A DNA stretch of 5,160 bases from DATHSN01 sp035464115 (lineage in GTDB: Bacteria > Actinomycetota > Acidimicrobiia > Acidimicrobiales > SKKL01): the NCBI GenBank assembly GCA_035464115.1, contig DATHSN010000375.1:1-5160 (forward strand), given 5' to 3'. The notes under the pieces were generated by a model. The model worked only from the letters and a program-made list of their open reading frames with translations. It did not search any database and was not told the DNA's origin. Numbering within the stretch: the first letter of the stretch is position 1; each line of letters begins with the position of its first letter. Position numbers and translations under genes: made by a program. Shown in pieces: positions 1 to 5,160 of this stretch.

Positions 1-3000
1 GTCCGAACCAGTCGATGGTGGCCACCTCGCGCACGTCATCGACGATCACCCGGAGGCGTTGGCCGCTGATCGCCTCGACCGGGACCGTGACCTCGGTGAC
101 GGCGTTCGGCTCGGCGCCGTCGGCGATGGCCGGGAGCTCGACCCGTCGGCGCTCACCCGCCTCGTTCTCGATGACCAGCGCGGTCGGCACCGAGTGGCGG
201 CCGTCGGCGACGACGGCGAGGGCGAGCTGCTCGACGGTGACCGGCTCGGCGAGCTCGAGCTGGATCCAGTCGCCGCGCGGGTCGGTGAACGCCGGGCTCC
301 ACCAGGTGCTCGGATCGCCGTCGATGGCCGACGACGCCCGGGCCGTGGGGTCGCCGAAGAGCCGGCGCGACGACGTGGCGGTGATCCCGCCCTCGTCGAC
401 GCCGGGCAGCCCGAGGGCGGCGTCGACGACGGGGTCGTCGGCCCACCCGCTCAGGCGGACGACGCCGTCGAGGGCGACGTCGCGCGCGCTCGGCAGCTCG
501 ATGATGCGGTCGAGGGCGAGCTCCTCGTCGCGGCGCACCGCCTCCGACGGATGCACCCGCAAGCGGGTGAGCACCACGGCCAGGTGGTGGTCGATGGCGC
601 GGTCACCGGCGATGCCGAGCAGGTCGCGTGGGAGCACGATGACCTCGTCGGCGGTGACGCCGGGGATCTCGATCTCGGCGAAGCCGACCTCGCTGGCGCC
701 GAGCGCCCCCGGGGCGTCGCTGGCGATCAGCTCGATCTCGATGCGCTCGAACCGGTCGACGCCCAGGGGCACGGTCTGGCCGGGGGCCGAGCGCGAGGTC
801 TCGTCGAGCGCCACCCGCACCGGATCGGCGTCGTCGACCGTGAGCTCGATCTCGGTGATCCACCGGTTGGCCCCGTCGAAGGCCTGCACCAGGGTGATCT
901 CGTCGGCCGCCGCCGGCTCGTCGAGCTCGATGAGGATGCGCTCGTCCTCGACGCCGCGCCCGGCGGCGGTGCGCCACGCCGTGCGCAGGTCGCCGTCGAC
1001 CGCGTTGCGGGCCCGGAACTCCGGTGTGTACGACACGCCGTTGCCGTAGCTGGTGGCCCGCACGTTCACCCCACCGAGGTCGGCGGCCACGGTGTGGGCG
1101 TCGTCGCGGGCCCCGGGCGCGATCTCGAGCCGGTTGTCGGTGGGATCGTCCTCGAGCGGCGCGTCGCCGACCCGCTCGGTGACTCCTCGGTTCTCGCGCA
1201 CCGTGTTCCACCGGTGGGACCGGAGCCGGTTCGTGTCGGTGACGATGAGCACCGCGTCGTCGTCGAGGAGCTGGTCGACCCGCGCCGGCTCGGTGGTGAT
1301 CGACGCCGAGTAGACCACCAGCTCGTCGCCGTCGAGGAGCCCGGCCGCGGCTGCGTCGACGATGCCGTCGCCGTCGCCGGCGAGCACCACGGTGGCGTCG
1401 GTGGGGTGACGGCGCAGGATCGGGACCGGCTCGAGCACCGGGTACGCCCGCAGCGCGGCGGGCACCGAGATGCCGGGGTCGAGGGCGAGCTCGAGGTCGT
1501 CGAGCATGGGGACCTCGGGCACCGGCTCGTTGGGGATGCCCAGCCCGAAGTCGACCGGATCGCCGAGACCGGGAGCGGCGTCGAGCAGCGGGCCCAGCCA
1601 TCGCGGCCGGGGGGTGCGGAACCGCTCGAACTGCAGGTCGGCCCGGTAGAGGATGTCGCCCACCCCGAGCAGCCGGGCGACCGGGGCCAGGCTCTCGGGC
1701 TCGAAGACGCCCTCCTGCATGCGCCGATCGATCGCGATGAGCAGGTCGGCGGCGGCCGGCGAGCCGTAGGGGATCAGCTCGCGGTACGCGGTGGGCCGGT
1801 CCATGAGCCCCGACGAGATGGGATCGACGGTGTTGCCCCAGCGGTACGAGGCGAAGTCGGCCCCGGGCACCTCGAGGACACGGGTGTCGTGGCCCCGGGC
1901 GTCGAGGTGCGCGGCTGCCTCGCGCCAGTAGGCGGGCAGCTCCTCGGGCCGCTGCAGGTTCTCGTCGACGAGCTGGCCGGTGAACAGCGGGACCTGGACC
2001 ACCAACGCCAGCGCGGCCACCCCGGCGGCCGCCCAGCGCCCCCGACGGGGAGCGGCGGCGCCGAGGGCGGTGATGCCCGCGCCGAGGAACAGCGCCACGG
2101 CGAGCACGAGCAGCGGCGCGGCGCGGGGGAGGCTGCGGAACGCCAGCCCGGCGTCGGTGCTGAGCAGGCCACGGAACGCCCACCCGATGGGGCTCGGCGT
2201 CTCCCACGGGTACGCGCCCACCGCGATGACCAGGCCGACGACGGCCAGGATGCCGAGGGCGACGCGCGCCGACCAGCGCACCACCCCGGCGACGGCCAGG
2301 CCGAGGACCGGCAGGGCGTAGCTGGCGGCGAGGAGCCAGAGGCGCTGCGTGTAGGCCTGCCCGGGCTCGATCCAGGGACCGAGGCGGTCCTCGCCGTAGA
2401 GGAACCAGTAGCCGAGGCCGCGCCACACCTCGTTGGCGAGCGAGGTCGAGGCGACGGTCTGCGCGGTCTCGCTGTACTGCAGGATCGGGATGCCGTACTG
2501 GCCCTGCACCGCCAGGGCCCCGAGCCACCAGAGCGAGACGCCGGTGGTGAGCGCGCCGATGCGGGCCGCGGCGGTCGCCGCGGCGCGCGCCGTGACCCGG
2601 CCGGTGACCACCGCCGCGATCAGCCAGATGACCGGCCCGAGACCGGCGAGCACGAGCGCGGTGGCGTTCACCCCGCCCACCAGCGCGACGACGAGGGCGA
2701 ACCGCGCCGGGTCGCGCCACCCCCCTCGCTCGGCGGCCCGCGCCGCGAGCAGCACCATCCACGGCAGGGCCGCCCACGGCAGCAGGATCACCGAGATCCG
2801 CGCCGCGTAGGCGAGCGTGTAGGGGCTGAGCATGAAGACCAGCCCGGCCACGGTGGCGGCCGTCGGGGCCAACCCGAGGTGCTTGCCGAGGGCCCGGGCA
2901 CCCAGTCCGGCGAGGAACAGGATCGACCCCAGCCAGATCCGCTGGGCCACCCAGTCGGGGAAGCCGAGCGTGTCCATCACCCAGTAGTAGGGGCCCACCG

Positions 3001-3283
3001 GGAACAAGAACCCGATGTTCTGGTGGGTGACGGTGCCCAGCCCGATGTTGGGATCCCACAGCGACCAGGCGCGCGACAACAGCTTGGCCGGGTCGGTGTA
3101 GAGGTGCGCCTTGGTGTCGGCGCCCACCGCCCCGGGCTCGGTGAGCAGCAGCGGGACGTAGGCGACGAGGGCGAGCACGAGCACGGGCAGGGCGCGCTGC
3201 GCAGCCGGCGAGCGCCAGCCCGCTCGGGGCGCGTCGCGTCGAGACCCGGCCCGGAGGTCTCCGGGCGCTGACGGAGCCGTCAT
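1..3283 (-). CDS. aftD: AftD-like (DUF3367) alpha-(1->3)-arabinofuranosyltransferase family membrane protein, C-terminus cut by window edge
   Basis: I translated the minus strand from the ATG at 3283-3281 and found 1094 codons with no stop or frameshift to the left edge. Residues 31-433 hold about eleven or twelve hydrophobic segments (roughly 31-48, 112-130, 140-158, 163-183, 194-228, 241-259, 314-333, 340-357, 387-408, 416-433), as in a GT-C enzyme. The loop after the first segment carries GADTK (Asp56), matching the conserved DTK of AftD, where this Asp is thought to be catalytic. QNIGFLFPVGPYY (88-100) and DWVAQRIW (110-117) also follow the AftD pattern. Residues 434-735 are soluble and include RLLGVGDILYRADL (537-550). 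Two F5/8C-like modules follow, near 739-875 and 966-1094. In mycobacteria AftD transfers arabinofuranose from decaprenyl-phosphate to arabinan on the periplasmic side and is about 1400 residues long, so several hundred residues are probably missing here. The start overlaps the GT4 stop. The family call is strong, but the sugar transferred here is unproven. Confidence 0.9.
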   Translation of the reverse strand, partial: MTAPSAPGDLRAGSRRDAPRAGWRSPAAQRALPVLVLALVAYVPLLLTEPGAVGADTKAHLYTDPAKLLSRAWSLWDPNIGLGTVTHQNIGFLFPVGPYYWVMDTLGFPDWVAQRIWLGSILFLAGLGARALGKHLGLAPTAATVAGLVFMLSPYTLAYAARISVILLPWAALPWMVLLAARAAERGGWRDPARFALVVALVGGVNATALVLAGLGPVIWLIAAVVTGRVTARAAATAAARIGALTTGVSLWWLGALAVQGQYGIPILQYSETAQTVASTSLANEVWRGLGYWFLYGEDRLGPWIEPGQAYTQRLWLLAASYALPVLGLAVAGVVRWSARVALGILAVVGLVIAVGAYPWETPSPIGWAFRGLLSTDAGLAFRSLPRAAPLLVLAVALFLGAGITALGAAAPRRGRWAAAGVAALALVVQVPLFTGQLVDENLQRPEELPAYWREAAAHLDARGHDTRVLEVPGADFASYRWGNTVDPISSGLMDRPTAYRELIPYGSPAAADLLIAIDRRMQEGVFEPESLAPVARLLGVGDILYRADLQFERFRTPRPRWLGPLLDAAPGLGDPVDFGLGIPNEPVPEVPMLDDLELALDPGISVPAALRAYPVLEPVPILRRHPTDATVVLAGDGDGIVDAAAAGLLDGDELVVYSASITTEPARVDQLLDDDAVLIVTDTNRLRSHRWNTVRENRGVTERVGDAPLEDDPTDNRLEIAPGARDDAHTVAADLGGVNVRATSYGNGVSYTPEFRARNAVDGDLRTAWRTAAGRGVEDERILIELDEPAAADEITLVQAFDGANRWITEIELTVDDADPVRVALDETSRSAPGQTVPLGVDRFERIEIELIASDAPGALGASEVGFAEIEIPGVTADEVIVLPRDLLGIAGDRAIDHHLAVVLTRLRVHPSEAVRRDEELALDRIIELPSARDVALDGVVRLSGWADDPVVDAALGLPGVDEGGITATSSRRLFGDPTARASSAIDGDPSTWWSPAFTDPRGDWIQLELAEPVTVEQLALAVVADGRHSVPTALVIENEAGERRRVELPAIADGAEPNAVTEVTVPVEAISGQRLRVIVDDVREVATIDWFG
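3280..3283 (-). other. ATGA stop/start overlap coupling GT4 to the AftD-like gene
   Basis: On the minus strand the TGA that ends the GT4 gene shares bases with the ATG that starts the AftD-like gene (ATGA). The sequence just upstream offers only a weak GAGG, placed too far from the ATG to be a good site. This suggests translation by re-initiation after the GT4 gene and places both genes in one transcript. Confidence 0.8.
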
Positions 3284-4539
3284 CGGCGCCGGCGGGCCGC
3301 CTCGTCGGCCAGGACCCCGAAGATGGCCTCGGCGGTGGCGTCCCAGCGCAGCGATTCGGCGCGTCGGCGCGCCGCCTCACCCATGGCGAGGCGCGTGGCG
3401 TCGTCGTCGATGAGGCGGGAGAGCGCCCCGATGAGCTCCTCGCCCGGATCGGCCAGCAACCCGGTGACACCGTCGGTGAGGGCGTCGGTGTGGCCGGCGA
3501 TGCGCGACGCCACCGCCGGGGTGCCGCACGCCGCCGCCTCGGTGATGGTCATCCCCCAGCCCTCGCGCAGCGAGGTGCTGGCCACCAGCCAGGCCCGCCG
3601 GTAGAGCTCGACCAGGGTGCGGTCGTCGACCCGGCCGAGCAGCTCCACCCAGTCCTGGGCGCCGAGGCGGCGGATCCGCTCCTCGATGGCCTCGCGCTCG
3701 TGGCCGTCGCCCACGAGCACCAGCCGCACGTCGGGGCGGCGGGCCCGGACCGCGGCCATGGCGTCGACGAGCAGGTCGAACCGCTTCACCGGCACCAGGC
3801 GGCCCACGCCGAGCACCAACGGCGTGGGGCTGCGGCCCGGGCCCGGGGTGAAGTGGTCGGCGACGCCCGGCGGCACGACGGTGACGTGATCGGCGCGCAG
3901 GCCCATGCCGTCGACCAGCTCGTCGCGCGACGACGGCGACAGCGTGACCACCCGCGACCGGCGGTAGAGGGGCGGGGCGACCACCCGCTCGATGGTGTCG
4001 CCCACCTTGGCGAGGGTGGGCGGCAGCGCCAGGCGCCACATGTCGGCGTGCTGGTGGTGCACGAGCACGATGCGCGGGCCGAGGTCCCACAGCGGTGAGA
4101 AGAACGGCATGCCGTTCCAGATCTCGACCAGGGCGTCGCGGGGCCCCGAGCGCCGGGCGAGGGCCGAGGCCACCGAGCGGGGGAACACGAGGTAGCGGCC
4201 CGCCTTGCGGGTGACCAGGTAGCCGTCGCGCCACACCTGGGTGGGGCGGCCCTGGGCGTAGGACGTGCGCATCGACACCCAGAGCCCGGCCGCCGCCCAG
4301 TGGCGGGCGACCATCGACGCGTGCACCTCGGACCCGCCGGCTTCGATGTCGTCGAGGTCGCGCCAGGCGAGCACGTGGATCCGGCGGATCCCCACCTCGG
4401 CGGCGCGGGCGGCCATGCGATGGTGGGCGGCGCCGAGGGCCACCGGCTCCGAACCCAGGAACGAGACCTGGGAGATGGGGCCGGCGTCGGACGACGGCGG
4501 CACCTCGGGCGGGCGGGGGGCGGGGACGGGTTCGGTCAT
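3280..4539 (-). CDS. GT4-type glycosyltransferase (GT-B fold), Rv0225-like
   Basis: The product is 419 residues if read from the ATG at 4539-4537. After a Pro-rich, poorly conserved N-terminus (1-50), the first Rossmann strand begins at IRRIHVLAW (51-59). The nucleotide-sugar loop GGSEVH (68-73) and the WNGMPFF and VHHQHADMW segments (near 141-168) complete the N-terminal domain. The C-terminal domain has the donor-site stretch GVGRLVPVKRFD (244-255) and the GT4 E-x7-E pair Glu326/Glu334 within EGWGMTITEAAACGTP. There is no signal peptide or membrane span, so it should work in the cytoplasm or at the inner membrane face, using a nucleotide-activated sugar. Acceptor and sugar are unknown. The frame extends to a GTG at 4608, but that start would place the candidate -10 inside the coding region, so I prefer 4539. 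No clear Shine-Dalgarno precedes either start. ATG at 4416 is a shorter alternative. The gene overlaps the AftD-like gene by 4 bp. From memory, it closely resembles M. tuberculosis Rv0225. Confidence 0.9.
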   Translation of the reverse strand: MTEPVPAPRPPEVPPSSDAGPISQVSFLGSEPVALGAAHHRMAARAAEVGIRRIHVLAWRDLDDIEAGGSEVHASMVARHWAAAGLWVSMRTSYAQGRPTQVWRDGYLVTRKAGRYLVFPRSVASALARRSGPRDALVEIWNGMPFFSPLWDLGPRIVLVHHQHADMWRLALPPTLAKVGDTIERVVAPPLYRRSRVVTLSPSSRDELVDGMGLRADHVTVVPPGVADHFTPGPGRSPTPLVLGVGRLVPVKRFDLLVDAMAAVRARRPDVRLVLVGDGHEREAIEERIRRLGAQDWVELLGRVDDRTLVELYRRAWLVASTSLREGWGMTITEAAACGTPAVASRIAGHTDALTDGVTGLLADPGEELIGALSRLIDDDATRLAMGEAARRRAESLRWDATAEAIFGVLADEAARRRR

Positions 4540-4547
4540 GGGCGCGT

Positions 4548-4566
4548 GCTCGGGCCGGACCCGAGC
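4548..4566. repeat. Perfect 7-bp inverted repeat with 5-bp spacer, possible operator or leader hairpin
   Basis: GCTCGGG at 4548-4554 and CCCGAGC at 4560-4566 are exact reverse complements separated by five bases. The repeat fills most of the predicted GT4 leader, from the inferred transcription start (about 4566) to nine bases before the ATG codon. It could bind a dimeric regulator, or fold at the very 5' end of the GT4/AftD-like mRNA. Short GC-rich dyads also arise by chance in this base composition. Confidence 0.4.
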
Positions 4567-4571
4567 CGCCC

Positions 4572-4578
4572 TAGGATA
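4572..4578. promoter_or_regulatory. Candidate bidirectional -10 element (TAGGATA) between divergent genes
   Basis: The plus strand reads TAGGAT at 4572-4577 and the minus strand reads TATCCT at 4578-4573. Both fit the TANNNT pattern of actinobacterial -10 hexamers. This is one of very few A/T-rich spots in the intergenic region. It would start the methyltransferase transcript near 4584 (about 72-base leader) and the GT4 transcript near 4566 (about 27-base leader). I see no convincing -35 hexamer on either side, which is common for housekeeping promoters in GC-rich actinobacteria. The assignment rests on pattern and position only. Confidence 0.5.
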
Positions 4579-4586
4579 CGCATCCA

Positions 4587-4601
4587 CCCGGCCGGGCCGG
4601 G
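4587..4601 (+). repeat. GC-rich palindromic stretch in the methyltransferase leader
   Basis: A perfect 10-bp palindrome, CCCGGCCGGG, lies at 4587-4596 and is followed by a further CCGGG. CCCGG (4587-4591) could pair with CCGGG (4597-4601) across a five-base loop near the start of the predicted methyltransferase transcript. No U-tract follows, so it is not an intrinsic terminator. It may have no function. Confidence 0.25.
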
Positions 4602-4646
4602 ATGGCACCCCGCCCCGTCGCCGTCCGCCCGGTCACCCCCGGCACC

Positions 4647-4651
4647 AGGAG
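4647..4651 (+). promoter_or_regulatory. Ribosome-binding site AGGAG deciding the methyltransferase start
   Basis: AGGAG sits four bases before the GTG at 4656. It is the only good Shine-Dalgarno match near the 5' end of this gene. The spacing is on the short side, but no comparable site precedes the ATG at 4716. Confidence 0.7.
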
Positions 4652-4655
4652 TCCC

Positions 4656-5160
4656 GTGGCCCCGACCGTCACCGCCACCGCCCCTCGCCCCCGGGGCCTC
4701 GCCAAGGCCGCCACCATGTGGCGCCTCTTCCGGCGTGAGCAGGTGGAGCCCGAGCCGTTCTACCGCTTCCTCGCCGTCGAGGCGGCCGACTCGCTCGAGC
4801 GCCGCCACGGACCGCTCGCCGGGCGCCGCCTGGTCGACCTCGGGGCCGGTCCGGGCTGGTACGCCGACGAGCTGCGCGCCCGGGGCGCCGACGTCGTCGC
4901 CGTCGAGTACGACCCCACCGAGCTCGGTGATCGGCGCCCGGCGGGGATGGTGCGCGCCGACGCCGGCCGCCTGCCGCTCCCCGACGCCAGCGTCGACGGC
5001 GTCTTCTGCTCCAACCTGCTCGAGCACACCCCCGACACCGCGGCCGTCGTCGACGAGATCGCCCGGGTGCTGCGCCCCGGCGGGTGGGCGTTCGTGTCGT
5101 GGACCAACTGGTACTCGCCGTGGGGCGGTCACGACATGACCCCCTACCACCTGCTCGGTC
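4656..5160 (+). CDS. Class I SAM-dependent methyltransferase, Rv0224c-like, C-terminus cut by window edge
   Basis: The first 168 residues are visible, starting at GTG 4656. AGGAG lies four bases upstream, which favours this start over the in-frame ATG at 4716. The SAM-binding motif I is LVDLGAGPGW (59-68). An acidic residue ends strand 2 in VVAVEYD (80-86, Glu84), and ADAGRLPLPDASVD (101-114) is the usual Methyltransf_11 motif II region. SNLLEH (119-124) and the post-motif IARVLRPGGWAFVSW (135-149) complete the Rossmann core. The segment WTNWYSPWGGHDM (149-161) resembles a signature I remember in M. tuberculosis Rv0224c. The protein lacks a signal peptide or membrane span and should be cytoplasmic. 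Rv0224c-type proteins are about 250 residues long, so roughly the last third is probably missing. The substrate is unknown; a lipid or cell-wall glycan precursor is plausible from its neighbours. It is transcribed away from the GT4/AftD-like pair. Confidence 0.9.
   Translation, partial: MAPTVTATAPRPRGLAKAATMWRLFRREQVEPEPFYRFLAVEAADSLERRHGPLAGRRLVDLGAGPGWYADELRARGADVVAVEYDPTELGDRRPAGMVRADAGRLPLPDASVDGVFCSNLLEHTPDTAAVVDEIARVLRPGGWAFVSWTNWYSPWGGHDMTPYHLLG

Noticed and set aside
15..1049. A 344-codon plus-strand frame rich in Ser, Thr and Arg
   Set aside because: It is low-complexity, lies antisense to the CBM-like part of the AftD-like gene, and shows no motif.
59..3271. A 1070-codon open frame on the plus strand, opposite the AftD-like gene
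   Set aside because: It is codon-aligned with the minus-strand gene, so it is closed only where the real gene uses TTA, CTA or TCA. Those codons are nearly absent at this GC content; the frame ends exactly at the TCA for Ser5. Its translation is rich in Gly, Arg, Asp, Glu, Val and Pro and shows no recognisable domain.
3280..3300. Possible terminator or promoter between the GT4 and the AftD-like gene
   Set aside because: The genes overlap by four bases and no hairpin with a U-tract or -10-like element is visible at the junction.
603..3470. A 955-codon minus-strand open frame overlapping the AftD-like gene in another register
   Set aside because: It is Arg/Ala/Gly/Pro-rich, shows no hydrophobic segments or family motifs, and crosses the GT4/AftD-like junction. 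The correct frame gives a coherent membrane protein throughout.
4300..5139. A 279-codon plus-strand frame spanning the intergenic region
   Set aside because: It is antisense to the GT4 in its first part and out of frame with the methyltransferase in the rest, where it becomes Pro/Ser/Arg-rich.
4536..5150. A 204-codon minus-strand frame opposite the methyltransferase
   Set aside because: It is the antisense shadow of a gene with a clear SAM-binding motif and a ribosome-binding site.
1..5160. CRISPR array, insertion sequence, tRNA, rRNA, prophage or defence genes
   Set aside because: I saw no regularly spaced repeats, transposase motifs, terminal inverted repeats or structured RNA genes. The window is filled by three envelope-related genes with uniform base composition.

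Overview
The window comes from a very GC-rich genome (well over 70% G+C by eye). Codon third positions are almost all G or C, and TTA, CTA and TCA codons are nearly absent. The gene content points to an actinobacterium. The proteins resemble mycobacterial cell-envelope glycosylation proteins but are clearly diverged, so a lineage outside the Mycobacteriales (for example Acidimicrobiia) is my best guess. The taxonomic call is an inference.

There are three genes and one short divergent intergenic region. (1) Bases 1-3283, minus strand: a large AftD/DUF3367-type membrane glycosyltransferase with 1094 codons visible and the C-terminus cut by the left edge. It has an N-terminal multi-pass GT-C domain, a soluble middle region, and two discoidin-like (F5/8C, CBM-like) modules. 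Its frame is open from its ATG to the window edge. (2) Bases 3280-4539, minus strand: a GT4-type (GT-B fold) glycosyltransferase of 419 residues, whose stop codon overlaps the AftD-like start as ATGA. (3) Bases 4656-5160, plus strand: the first 168 residues of a class I SAM-dependent methyltransferase, cut by the right edge.

Bases 4540-4655 separate the divergent methyltransferase and GT4 genes. They hold a 7-bp element (TAGGATA) that reads as a TANNNT -10 hexamer on both strands, a perfect 7-bp inverted repeat next to it, and an AGGAG ribosome-binding site before the methyltransferase GTG. No stretch of 300 bases lacks a gene.

From memory, the divergent methyltransferase/GT4 pair matches Rv0224c/Rv0225 of Mycobacterium tuberculosis, in a locus that also holds aftD (Rv0236c). 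The likely theme is building and modifying a cell-envelope polysaccharide: a cytoplasmic GT4 adds sugars from a nucleotide donor, the AftD-like protein transfers sugars from a polyprenyl-phosphate donor outside the membrane, and the methyltransferase may modify a lipid or glycan. Whether this organism makes arabinan is not shown by the sequence.
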